Position numbers and translations under genes: made by a program
The notes under the pieces: model-generated
What the model was told of the DNA's origin: nothing
The model's input: the letters and a program-made list of their open reading frames with translations, nothing else
The model's database searches: none
Assembly: GCF_002339505.1 (NCBI RefSeq)
Contig: NZ_DDJO01000023.1
Span: 176,943-240,942 of the forward strand
Reading direction: 5' to 3'
Length of the DNA: 64,000 nt
From: Corynebacterium sp. UBA2622
GTDB lineage: Bacteria; Actinomycetota; Actinomycetes; Mycobacteriales; Mycobacteriaceae
Part shown: positions 17,129 to 25,127 of the stretch, in pieces
Layout: every line of letters starts with the position of its first letter
Position numbering within the stretch: position 1 is the first letter of the stretch

Positions 17129-18520
17129 ATGACACAAGCAACGATGACGAAGGAGCGGGGGCGCGTCGTCGCCGCGACCACGATCGGCACTGCCATTGAG
17201 TGGTACGACTACTTCCTTTACGCGGCCACCGCGGGCCTGGTCTTCAACCAGCTGATCTTCGCCGGCCTGGGCTCCAGCACCGCGACCATCGTCAGCTTCC
17301 TCACCGTGGGCCTGTCCTTTCTGTTCCGACCACTGGGCGCGTTCTTCGCCGGCCACTTCGCCGACAAGCTCGGCCGCCGGCTCGTCCTCATGGTCACCCT
17401 CTTCGCCATGGGCGGGGCAACCGCCCTGATCGGCCTGCTGCCCACCTACGCAATGATCGGCATCTGGTCCCCCGTCCTGCTGATCTGCCTGCGCATCATC
17501 CAGGGCATTTCCGCGGGCGGCGAGTGGGGCTCCGCGGTCCTGCTCAGCGTCGAGCACGCCCCCACCGCCAAGCGCGGCCTGTTCGGTGCCGGCCCCCAGG
17601 TGGGCGTGCCGGCCGGCCTGCTGCTCTCCTCCGGCGCGCTTGCGTTGATGGACGCCATCGCCCCGGGTGACGCCTTCATGAGCTGGGGCTGGCGCGTGCC
17701 CTTCCTCTTCTCTGCCGTGCTGGTCATCATCGGTCTGTTCATCCGCATGGGCGTGGAGGAATCCCCCGTCTTCGAAGAGATGGCGGAGATCAAGGAGGTG
17801 GAGGTCACCAACCCGGTCGGCACCCTGTTCCGCCGCTTCAGCCCGCTCGTGCTCATGGGTGCCCTGCTCTTCGCGGCCAACGGCACCGTGGGGTACATGA
17901 CCACCGGCGGTTACATCCAGAACTACGCCGTCAAGGGGCTGGGCATGAACCGCGGTGACATCCTCCTGGCCGTGACGGTCTCCGGCTTCACCTGGATGCT
18001 CTCCACCGCCCTCGCCGGCTACATCTCCGACATCATCGGCCGCAGGAACACCTTCATCCTCGGCTTCATCGTCCAGGGCATCGGCGCGTTCCTGCTGTTC
18101 CCCCTGGTCAACTCCGCGGACCTCGGCCGCATCTACGCCGCCCTGATCTTCCTCACCGTGGGCCTGGGGCTGACCTACGGCCACACGGGTGCGACCTACG
18201 CCGAGTTCTTCCCGGCCTCCGTGCGCGCCTCCGGGGCCTCGATCACCTACGCCATCGGCTCCATCCTCGGCGGCGCCTTCGCCCCCACCATCGCGGCCAC
18301 CCTCTACACCCGCACGGGTACAACGTGGGCGATCACGGGTTACCTGGTCACCGCCTCCGTCATCGGCCTCCTCGTGGCGCTGTGCCTGCGCGAGCGCAAG
18401 GGCATCCCGCTGGGCCACGACTACGAGAGCGTGCAGGAAACCGGCCACTTCATCTGGGAACGGCCGTGGCAGGAGCAGCTCGCCGTCGAGGGCCGGACCG
18501 AGCCCGCCGCGCGACTGTGA
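17129..18520 (+). CDS. MFS transporter, metabolite:H+ symporter (MHS) family
   Basis: 463-residue inner-membrane protein with about 12 membrane segments. The first segment motif GTAIEWYDYFLYA and the loop GHFADKLGRRLVL are hallmarks of the MHS family, which imports shikimate, citrate, proline or aromatic acids with protons. Being divergent from the homoprotocatechuate operon and 144 bases ahead of the hydroxylase, it probably imports 4-hydroxyphenylacetate or a related arylacetate. The start at 17129 has gagg upstream. The long open frame before it is antisense to the neighbouring gene. Confidence 0.88.
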   Translation: MTQATMTKERGRVVAATTIGTAIEWYDYFLYAATAGLVFNQLIFAGLGSSTATIVSFLTVGLSFLFRPLGAFFAGHFADKLGRRLVLMVTLFAMGGATALIGLLPTYAMIGIWSPVLLICLRIIQGISAGGEWGSAVLLSVEHAPTAKRGLFGAGPQVGVPAGLLLSSGALALMDAIAPGDAFMSWGWRVPFLFSAVLVIIGLFIRMGVEESPVFEEMAEIKEVEVTNPVGTLFRRFSPLVLMGALLFAANGTVGYMTTGGYIQNYAVKGLGMNRGDILLAVTVSGFTWMLSTALAGYISDIIGRRNTFILGFIVQGIGAFLLFPLVNSADLGRIYAALIFLTVGLGLTYGHTGATYAEFFPASVRASGASITYAIGSILGGAFAPTIAATLYTRTGTTWAITGYLVTASVIGLLVALCLRERKGIPLGHDYESVQETGHFIWERPWQEQLAVEGRTEPAARL

Positions 18521-18530
18521 ATCGTATATT
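18519..18530 (+). promoter_or_regulatory. second copy of the operator half-site at the hydroxylase promoter
   Basis: GAATCGTATAT is identical to the left half of the palindrome at 17031-17050. Here it includes TATATT (18525-18530), a usable -10 box, 135 bases before the hydroxylase start. The right half is not conserved, and no good -35 is seen. Confidence 0.45.
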
Positions 18531-18664
18531 TCATAGCTAGAGGGGTGCGCCCTCCGGTCCCGTACGGCCCCGGCACATGCGCGCCCACCCCAAAACTAAA
18601 TTCCCACCGCACCCACTACGCTCCCCCCTCCCCCCCGCGGGGGTGGCACGGAAAGGACCCACCC

Positions 18665-20557
18665 ATGCACTTCCATCACAACGGGTACGTCTCCCAGGAC
18701 CCCCGCAAGGCCGAGGCCGCCGGTTACGGCATCGACCGCTCCCCCGAGCTGCCGGACGAGATGGACGTGCTCATCGTCGGCAGCGGGCCGGCCGGTGCGA
18801 TCGCCGCCGCTCAGCTGTCCATGTTCCCCGACGTGAACACCCGCATCATTGAGCGCCGGGCAGGCCGGCTCGAGCTGGGCCAGGCCGACGGCATCCAGGC
18901 CCGCTCCGTGGAGACCTTCCAGGCCTTCCGCTTCGCCACCGAGGTCACCGACGAGGCCTACCGCATCACCGAGATGAGCTTCTGGGTGCCGGACGAGAAC
19001 GCCCCCGAGAACATCGTGCGCACCGCACGCCCGATCGACGACGAAAACGGCATCTCCGAGTTTCCCCACCTCATCGTCAACCAGGCGCGCGTGCTGGACT
19101 ACTTCCTCCGCTTTGCCAAGCAGGGCCCGGCCCGCATCGAGCCCGACTACGGCTGGGAGGCCGAGGAGGTCACGGTGGAGGAGGACGCGGAGTACCCGGT
19201 CGTCGTGAAGCTCAGGCGCTCCGCGGGCGCCACCGAGGGCGAGACCCGCACGGTGCGCGCCAAGTACGTCATCGGCTGCGACGGCGCCCGCTCCCGCGTG
19301 CGCAAGTCCATCGGCCGCAAGCTCGAGGGCGACCAGGCCAACCAGGCGTGGGGCGTGATGGATGTTGTGGTGGACACCGACTTCCCCGACTGGCGCACCA
19401 AGTGCTCCATCCACTCGAAGAACGGCTCCATCCTCCATATCCCGCGCGAGGGCGGCTTCCTCGCCCGCGTGTACGTGGACATGGGCATGGTTCCCGAGGG
19501 CGACAACGGCAGGATCCGCGAGACGCCGGTGGAGAGGGTCATCGAGAAGGCGAACGAGATCTACCACCCCTATTCCATCGACGTGAAGAACGTCGCCTGG
19601 AACTCGATCTACGAAGTCGGCCACCGGCTCGTCGACGGTTTCGACGAGTGCGACCACGCGGACGAGAACGCACAGCCCCACGTCTTCCTCACCGGCGACG
19701 CCTGCCACACCCACTCCGCCAAGGCCGGCCAGGGCATGAACGTCTCCATCCAGGACGGTTTCAACATCGCCTGGAAGCTCGGCCAGGTGCTGTCGGGGAT
19801 GGCCCCGGAGTCGCTCCTGCGCACCTACCACGGCGAGCGCCAGCCCGCCGCGGCCAACCTCATCCGCTTCGACAAGGAGTGGTCCACCCTCATGGCCACC
19901 CCGGTGGACCAGCTGGAGAACCCCACCGCGGTGGAGGACTACTACGTCGCCGCCGAGGAGTTCGCCGCGGGCTTCCTCACCGAGTACCCGGAAAACCTCA
20001 TCACCGCCGACACCGCCCACCAGGAGATCGCCGAGGGCTACCCCGTGGGACGGCGCTTCAAGTCCTTCCCCGCCATGCGCCGCTCGGACGCCAACGAGAA
20101 GCAGCTGGGCCACGCGCACTACGCCGACGGGCGCTACCGCATCTACGTCTTCGCTGACGCGGAGCACCCGACCTCCCCCTCCTCCAAGGTCCGGTCCCTG
20201 GCCGAGCACATGGAGAAGGACGACGCCTTCTTCCGCCGGTACACCCCGGCCGGCGCCAACGAGGACGGCACCTTCGAGGTGCACGTGATCTACCAGCGGA
20301 ACTACCGCGACTACGAGATCACCGACGTGCCGGCTGTTTTCCGCCCCCGCACCGGCAAGTTCAAGGTGGAGCTGTGGGACAACGTGTGGTCCGCCAACCC
20401 GAACGGGGCGGGTGACATCTTCGAGGCGCGCGGCATCAGCCGCGACGGCGCCGTCGTCGTCGTGCGGCCCGACCAGTACGTCGGCGCCGTCCTGCCGCTC
20501 GGGGACCACGGGGCACTGGACGCGTACTTCGCCAAGGCTCTGCTCCCGCAGCGGTAG
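18665..20557 (+). CDS. single-component FAD-dependent aromatic hydroxylase (phenol 2-monooxygenase/MobA-like)
   Basis: 630 residues, class A flavoprotein monooxygenase. GSGPAG (39-44) binds the FAD ADP part, GCDGARS (about 204-210) is the DG motif, and GDACHTHSAKAGQG (from G344) the second FAD motif. The length and the ~190-residue thioredoxin-like C-terminal domain match phenol 2-monooxygenase and 3-hydroxybenzoate 4-hydroxylase. With no HpaB or HpaC in the window, it is the best candidate to hydroxylate 4-hydroxyphenylacetate (or a 3-hydroxy isomer) to homoprotocatechuate using NAD(P)H and O2. ATG at 18665 follows aaagga. The exact substrate is an inference. Confidence 0.85.
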   Translation: MHFHHNGYVSQDPRKAEAAGYGIDRSPELPDEMDVLIVGSGPAGAIAAAQLSMFPDVNTRIIERRAGRLELGQADGIQARSVETFQAFRFATEVTDEAYRITEMSFWVPDENAPENIVRTARPIDDENGISEFPHLIVNQARVLDYFLRFAKQGPARIEPDYGWEAEEVTVEEDAEYPVVVKLRRSAGATEGETRTVRAKYVIGCDGARSRVRKSIGRKLEGDQANQAWGVMDVVVDTDFPDWRTKCSIHSKNGSILHIPREGGFLARVYVDMGMVPEGDNGRIRETPVERVIEKANEIYHPYSIDVKNVAWNSIYEVGHRLVDGFDECDHADENAQPHVFLTGDACHTHSAKAGQGMNVSIQDGFNIAWKLGQVLSGMAPESLLRTYHGERQPAAANLIRFDKEWSTLMATPVDQLENPTAVEDYYVAAEEFAAGFLTEYPENLITADTAHQEIAEGYPVGRRFKSFPAMRRSDANEKQLGHAHYADGRYRIYVFADAEHPTSPSSKVRSLAEHMEKDDAFFRRYTPAGANEDGTFEVHVIYQRNYRDYEITDVPAVFRPRTGKFKVELWDNVWSANPNGAGDIFEARGISRDGAVVVVRPDQYVGAVLPLGDHGALDAYFAKALLPQR

Positions 20558-20576
20558 GGGACGTCGACAAGCGGTT

Positions 20577-20604
20577 TTGCGGGCCCCGCCGCCACTGGTA
20601 GGCT
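20577..20604 (+). promoter_or_regulatory. promoter of rplY
   Basis: TTGCGG (20577-20582), 16 bases, TAGGCT (20599-20604). It would give a leader of about 145 bases before the rplY start. Confidence 0.5.
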
Positions 20605-20667
20605 GTGAGGGTCTCGGCGAGGGCTGCAAGGCCGTTATCGACGCGATATGTATCCCAGACTTTGTTG

Positions 20668-20720
20668 AAAGCCTGCGATCACTCGACGAGAACACATCCG
20701 TTAAGTGGTCGCAGGCTTTT
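20668..20720 (+). promoter_or_regulatory. rplY leader hairpin with T tract
   Basis: Arms 20668-20682 and 20705-20719 form a 15-bp stem with a single G-T pair, a 22-base A-rich loop and a run of four T at its 3' edge. It sits between the likely rplY promoter and the rplY start. It may end transcription from the upstream hydroxylase gene, attenuate rplY, or be an L25-type autoregulatory leader. Confidence 0.55.
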
Positions 20721-20755
20721 CCTGTGACCCATCCCCGAACCACAGGAGAATGAAC

Positions 20756-21433
20756 GTGGCTACCCAGACCGTCATCAAGGCAGACAAGCGCGAGGAGTTC
20801 GGCAAAGGCGCATCCCGCCGCCTGCGCCGCGAGGGCCGCATCCCCGGCGTGCTCTACGAATCCGGCATCGAGAACGTCCATTTCTCCGTGGACCGCATCG
20901 AGATGACCGCCCTCGTGCGCAACGAGGGGACCAACGCCGTCCTCGAGCTCGAGGTTGAGGGCCAGAAGATGCTCTGCATGGTCAAGCACATCGACCAGAA
21001 CGTGCTCACCCTCGACATCGACCACATCGACCTGCTGGGCATCAAGCGCGGCGAGAAGGTCGTCGTGGAGATCCCGGTGATCACCGAGGGCGAGGCGCAG
21101 CCGGACGCCGTCGTGCTGCAGGAGGCCACCGTCCTCGAGATCGAGGTCGACGCCATGAACATCCCCGAGGAGATCTCCATCTCCATCGAGGGCAAGGAGA
21201 TCGGCGACCAGATCACCGCCGCCGACATCACCCTGCCGCAGGGCGCCTCCCTGGTCACCGACCCGGAGACCCTCATGGTCAACATCACCTACTTCCAGGA
21301 GGACGAGGAGCTCGAGGCTGCTGCCGCCGAGGCCGAGGAGGGCGGCGCCGAGGCCGGTGCCGACTCCGCCGATAACGAGCAGGATGTCGAGATCGCCGAC
21401 GGCGGCGAGGGCGACGAGGGCGCTTCCGAGTAA
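20756..21433 (+). CDS. rplY: 50S ribosomal protein L25/general stress protein Ctc
   Basis: 225 residues. The N-terminal L25 domain (about 1-92, KREEFGKGASRRLRREGRIPGVLY) binds 5S rRNA. The TL5/CTC-type C-terminal beta domain follows, then a very acidic, Ala/Glu-rich tail typical of actinobacterial Ctc. GTG at 20756 lies 7 bases after aggag; an ATG six bases earlier is too close to that ribosome-binding site. In relatives it follows prs directly. Confidence 0.95.
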   Translation: MATQTVIKADKREEFGKGASRRLRREGRIPGVLYESGIENVHFSVDRIEMTALVRNEGTNAVLELEVEGQKMLCMVKHIDQNVLTLDIDHIDLLGIKRGEKVVVEIPVITEGEAQPDAVVLQEATVLEIEVDAMNIPEEISISIEGKEIGDQITAADITLPQGASLVTDPETLMVNITYFQEDEELEAAAAEAEEGGAEAGADSADNEQDVEIADGGEGDEGASE

Positions 21434-21455
21434 GCCCCGGCGCACCCGCTTCACG

Positions 21456-21487
21456 ACGCCCCCCTGCCCACCCGGGTAGCGGGGCGT
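21456..21487 (+). terminator. terminator after rplY
   Basis: acgcccc pairs with ggggcgt, with further pairing inside (ct-ccc / ggg-ag), followed by ttccc. It separates rplY from pth. Confidence 0.65.
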
Positions 21488-21507
21488 TTCCCGTTCCCGG
21501 CCTGCCC

Positions 21508-21513
21508 TAAGAT
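21508..21513 (+). promoter_or_regulatory. -10 box of pth, leaderless start
   Basis: TAAGAT ends 6 bases before the GTG at 21520, so the mRNA should begin at the start codon. No Shine-Dalgarno sequence is present. Confidence 0.6.
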
Positions 21514-21519
21514 GTGGGC

Positions 21520-22086
21520 GTGACTGATTCCCCCGTCCTGATCGTCGGCCTGGGCAACCCCGGTGCGCAGTACGCCTCCACCCGCCACAACGCCGGCGTG
21601 GTGGTCCTCGAGGAGCTCCTGGTCCGGGCGACCCCGATGCCGGCCCAGCTCAGCGCGCACAAGAAGACCAACACGGAGGTCGCCGAGCTCGCGGCGGGGC
21701 GGCTGCTGCCCCGCCGCAGGGTGGTGCTGGCCCGCACGCGCGGCTACATGAACGTCTCCGGCGGGCCCGTCAAGGCGTTGGCGGACTACTTCGGTGCCGC
21801 ACCCCGCGACCTCTACGTCATCTACGACGAGCTGGACCTGGATCTGGGTGAGGTGAAGCTGCGCGCCGGCGGGGGCGACCACGGCCACAACGGCCTGCGG
21901 TCGGTGACGAAGTCCCTGGGCACGCGCGAATACAACAAGCTGGCCGTGGGGATCGGGCGCCCGCCCGGGCGCATGGCGCCGGCCGACTACGTGCTCAAAT
22001 CCTTCGGCAGGAAGGAGGCGGAGGAGCTTCCCATCGTGGCCGCCGACGCCGCCGACGAGCTGCTTCGCGCGGCGGGTAGCGTGTAG
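21520..22086 (+). CDS. pth: peptidyl-tRNA hydrolase
   Basis: 188 residues, Pth family. It frees tRNA from dropped-off peptidyl-tRNA. The start region LIVGLGNPGAQYASTRHN holds N13 and H23 (family N10 and H20), and YDELDL holds the third active-site residue. A GTG six bases upstream (21514) is also in frame, but the -10 spacing favours 21520. A downstream FAH-family gene starts 2 bases after the stop, so the two are co-transcribed. A second Pth is encoded at 23862. Confidence 0.94.
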   Translation: MTDSPVLIVGLGNPGAQYASTRHNAGVVVLEELLVRATPMPAQLSAHKKTNTEVAELAAGRLLPRRRVVLARTRGYMNVSGGPVKALADYFGAAPRDLYVIYDELDLDLGEVKLRAGGGDHGHNGLRSVTKSLGTREYNKLAVGIGRPPGRMAPADYVLKSFGRKEAEELPIVAADAADELLRAAGSV

Positions 22087-22088
22087 CC

Positions 22089-22937
22089 ATGCGACTCGTC
22101 ACACTCCGCACACACGGCAGCGATAGCACCCGCGACGCCGACAGCCTCACTGTCGCCGCCCGGTTCACATCCGACACCGAAGCCTGCGTCATTCCTGGCT
22201 ACTCCGACGTCGGGGCGCTCCTCGCCGACCCGCAGTGGAGGGAAATTGCCGCCGCGGCCGACGGCTCGGCAGTCCGCTTCTCCCCCGCCGACCTCGCCCC
22301 CGTGGTCCCCAGCCCGGGGAAGATCATCTGCGTGGGGCTGAACTACGCCAAGCACATCGAGGAGATGGGCCACGAGCGGCCCGACGTTCCCACGCTCTTC
22401 ATCAAGTTCGCCGATGCCCTCGTCGGCCCCTACGACGAGTCGGTGGTCCCCTCCTTCAACGCCGGAACCCTGGACTACGAGGGCGAGCTCGCGGTGGTGA
22501 TGGGCACCCGCGCCCGCCACGTCGCCCGCGCGGATGCCCACACCCACATCGCCGGGTACTCCATCATGAACGACTACACCCAGCGCCACTACCAGAAACG
22601 CACCCAGCAGTGGCACCAGGGCAAATCGCTCGAGACCACGGCGGGCTTCGGCCCCTGGCTCGACACCGACTGGACCCCCGGCCCCGCGCTGGAGACCACG
22701 CTCAACGGCGAGCGGGTGCAGCACGCCCCCACCGACGACCTCGTCTTCGACCCCGCCGCGCTGGTCGAGTTCATCTCGCACCTCTACCCGCTCAACCCGG
22801 GCGACGTGATCGCCACCGGCACCCCCGACGGTGTCGGCCACGCCCGCACTCCGCAGCGCTACCTGGCCGACGGTGATACGGTCCGCGTGGCCGTTGCCGG
22901 CCTCGGCTACATCGAGAACACCACCCGCGTGGTCTAG
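22089..22937 (+). CDS. fumarylacetoacetate hydrolase family protein
   Basis: 282 residues. A short N-terminal part precedes the FAH catalytic fold (about 75-280) with GKIICVGLNYAKHIEEMG, the metal ligands of DYEGELAVVMG, and the C-terminal GDVIATGTPDGVG. Such proteins are acylpyruvases, oxaloacetate decarboxylases/tautomerases or ring-fission-product hydrolases; the substrate cannot be named. It is in an operon with pth, a pairing not obviously functional. The stop overlaps that of the convergent nitronate monooxygenase gene by 4 bases. Confidence 0.85.
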   Translation: MRLVTLRTHGSDSTRDADSLTVAARFTSDTEACVIPGYSDVGALLADPQWREIAAAADGSAVRFSPADLAPVVPSPGKIICVGLNYAKHIEEMGHERPDVPTLFIKFADALVGPYDESVVPSFNAGTLDYEGELAVVMGTRARHVARADAHTHIAGYSIMNDYTQRHYQKRTQQWHQGKSLETTAGFGPWLDTDWTPGPALETTLNGERVQHAPTDDLVFDPAALVEFISHLYPLNPGDVIATGTPDGVGHARTPQRYLADGDTVRVAVAGLGYIENTTRVV

Positions 22938-23845
22938 CGGGCGGAAGAGGTGAGCCGCGCCTCGATCTCCGCCGCGGGCGCCTCCTCCAGACCCGCGAAG
23001 TCTGCGCCGACCAGGCAATATGGATTGTCCGGCACCATAGGCTTGAGGTACGGGTAAATCGCCGGCATGCCGGGGTGATCCCGCGTGAAGCCGGTCTCCA
23101 CCCCGCGGGCCCACCTGCCGGAGAACGCGCGGCTGGGCACGGACTGCCCGCCGGCGCGCAGCAGCGCGCGGTTGCGCTCGCTGGTACCGGCCTCGTCCGC
23201 GAGAAGGAAGGCGCTTCCGCACGCCACCGACTTCGCCCCCAGAGCCAGGAGCTTCTCGACGTCCCCCGGGCCGCGCACCCCGCCCGCTGCGATGACGGGC
23301 AGCCCCACCGCGGCCGTCACGGCGGCGAGCAGCTCCTCCAGGGGGCGCTCGTCCGGGTCGTCATCCTGGCTCCACGTTCCCCGGTGCCCGCCGGCGAGAG
23401 GGCCCTGCACGATGAGTCCGTCGGCACCGCGCTGCGCGGCCTCGGCAGCCTCCGCCTCGTCGGTCACGGTCACCCACGCCTCGATCCCCGCCGTGTGCAG
23501 CAGCGCGATCTCTTCCGCGGTGAAGCACCCGAAGGTGCACGACACCACGGCCGGGCCCGCCTCGAGCACGAGCGCGAACTTCTCGTGGAAGCCGCTGGTC
23601 ACGTCGGCGTCCGGTATTCCCACACCCAACTTTTCGGCGACGGCGCGTACCCGCTCCCGCGGGGGTTCGGGCTGCGGGTAGAAGAGGTTCACGCCGAAGG
23701 GTGCCCGCGCGGCAGCCAGCTGCTCACGCGCACTGTCAACGCTGCAGGTGCCCAGGGCGAGAAACCCGAAGCCCACGGCGTTGACGAGTTCCGGGGTGCT
23801 GGGGCCGCCCGCCATGGGCGCGGCGATGATGCGCGGAAGGTCCAT
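22934..23845 (-). CDS. nitronate monooxygenase (2-nitropropane dioxygenase family)
   Basis: 303 residues, FMN-dependent TIM barrel. It begins RIIAAPMAGGPSTPELVNAV and carries GPLAGGHRG (the family histidine region) and the phosphate-binding IAAGGVRGPGDV. Oxidises alkyl nitronates such as propionate 3-nitronate, probably as detoxification. The start at 23845 is supported by a TATAAC -10 box 7 bases away and by the family N-terminus; a longer open frame upstream reads through pth2. Confidence 0.88.
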   Translation of the reverse strand: MDLPRIIAAPMAGGPSTPELVNAVGFGFLALGTCSVDSAREQLAAARAPFGVNLFYPQPEPPRERVRAVAEKLGVGIPDADVTSGFHEKFALVLEAGPAVVSCTFGCFTAEEIALLHTAGIEAWVTVTDEAEAAEAAQRGADGLIVQGPLAGGHRGTWSQDDDPDERPLEELLAAVTAAVGLPVIAAGGVRGPGDVEKLLALGAKSVACGSAFLLADEAGTSERNRALLRAGGQSVPSRAFSGRWARGVETGFTRDHPGMPAIYPYLKPMVPDNPYCLVGADFAGLEEAPAAEIEARLTSSAR

Positions 23846-23861
23846 GGTTACAGTTATATCC
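23846..23861. promoter_or_regulatory. 16-bp divergent promoter core between two leaderless genes
   Basis: Plus strand TACAGT (23849-23854) ends 7 bases before the pth2 GTG. Minus strand TATAAC (23858-23853) ends 7 bases before the nitronate monooxygenase ATG. The boxes overlap by two bases. Confidence 0.55.
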
Positions 23862-24470
23862 GTGTTCGACTTCCTCAGACGCCGTCTCCCCCGCTCCTCC
23901 GCCCCCGCCGGCAGCCCAACCGCAGAGTGGCTCGTCGTGGGCCTGGGCAACCCGGGGCCGCGCTATGAAACCACACGCCACAACGTCGGTTGCATGGCGC
24001 TTGACGAGTTGGTCGCGAAGGCCGGGGCCGCGCTTGCGCCCCTGGGTGGGACCCGCGCCCTCGTGGCGATCCACGAGGGTATCGCCTACGCGCGCCCGAC
24101 AACCTACATGAACGAATCGGGGGAGGCTGTCGGTCCCCTCGCCGAACTCCTGGGGGTGGAACCGGACCATGTTGTGGTGCTTCACGACGAGCTGGACCTG
24201 CCCGCGGGCACGGTGCGCCTGCGCCGGGGCGGCAGCGAGAACGGCCACAACGGGCTGAAGTCCGTCAGCGAGCATCTGGGCACGCGCGAATACGTCCGGG
24301 TGCGCATGGGCATCGGTCGGCCCCCGAAGGGCACGTCGGTGCCGGACTGGGTCCTCTCCCCCGTCGAGGGCGATTTCTCGGCGGAGGCGGCCACGGCCGC
24401 GGACGCCGCCCGGCTCATCACCGCCGCCGGGCTGGAGCGGGCGCAGAACGACATCCATTCCCGCCCCTGA
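23862..24470 (+). CDS. pth2: second peptidyl-tRNA hydrolase paralogue
   Basis: 202 residues, same family as the 21520 gene, with an extra ~23-residue basic N-terminus before WLVVGLGNPGPRYETTRHNVG. The active-site asparagine, histidine and DELDLP motif are intact. GTG at 23862 is chosen from its -10 spacing. An in-frame ATG at 23844 inside the shared CATG with the divergent gene is an alternative that adds six residues. Two close pth copies are usual in corynebacteria. Confidence 0.9.
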   Translation: MFDFLRRRLPRSSAPAGSPTAEWLVVGLGNPGPRYETTRHNVGCMALDELVAKAGAALAPLGGTRALVAIHEGIAYARPTTYMNESGEAVGPLAELLGVEPDHVVVLHDELDLPAGTVRLRRGGSENGHNGLKSVSEHLGTREYVRVRMGIGRPPKGTSVPDWVLSPVEGDFSAEAATAADAARLITAAGLERAQNDIHSRP

Positions 24471-24482
24471 CGCGCGCCATTC

Positions 24483-25019
24483 CTAGGCGAGCAGCGCCTC
24501 GAGATCCCCCAGCATGCGGTCGAGTTCGGCCGCCTTCGATGCCCGCGGCGCGATGGCGCCGTCCGCGTAATCCTCGAACATGCTCAGCGCGACCTGGTTG
24601 CGCACGTTGGGCATGGAGAAGTTGGAGATGATCTGGCGCCAGTGCTCGACGGCGCGGAGGGCGCCGGCGGAGCCGTAGCCGACGAAACCGACCGGCTTGC
24701 CCGTCCACTCGGAGGACAGTGAGTCGAAGGCGTTCTTGAACGTGCCCGGCACGGAGTGGTTGTACTCGGGGGTGACAAAGACGAACCCGTCGCAGGAATC
24801 GACGGCCTTCGACCAGGTGTTGACGGCCTCGTCCTCGTACTGCCTGTTCGCCATTGCCGGGACGGTCGCGGAGACCAGGGCGGGAACGTTGAACTCGGCG
24901 AGGTCGAGCAGCTCGTACTCGAACCCGCCGCGGCCGGAGGCGGACTCGATGACCCAGCGGGCCGCTTCCTCCCCGAGGCGGCCCTCACGGATGGAGCCGA
25001 GGATGACACCGATTTTCAT
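24483..25019 (-). CDS. NADPH-dependent FMN reductase
   Basis: 178-residue flavodoxin-like fold. MKIGVILGSIREGRLGEEAARW binds the FMN phosphate and TPEYNHSVPGTFKNAFD is the family signature. Reduces FMN or quinones with NAD(P)H; could serve a flavin-dependent oxygenase or stress defence. Start at 25019 with aaggga(g) upstream. Convergent with pth2, 12 bases apart. Confidence 0.9.
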   Translation of the reverse strand: MKIGVILGSIREGRLGEEAARWVIESASGRGGFEYELLDLAEFNVPALVSATVPAMANRQYEDEAVNTWSKAVDSCDGFVFVTPEYNHSVPGTFKNAFDSLSSEWTGKPVGFVGYGSAGALRAVEHWRQIISNFSMPNVRNQVALSMFEDYADGAIAPRASKAAELDRMLGDLEALLA

Positions 25020-25127
25020 GGAAAACTCCCTTTTGTTGATTCGTCTACAGTTTCCGGAGGACACTATACGCCTGCGCCCGCGCACCGATTCCGGCTCCAC
25101 CGCTGGCCCGACTAGGCTGTAGGCCTT

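Noticed and set aside
18596..21454. 952-residue open frame on the minus strand
   Set aside because: Antisense to the hydroxylase and rplY, with repetitive Val/Gly/Asp/Leu composition typical of GC-rich shadow frames and no domain.
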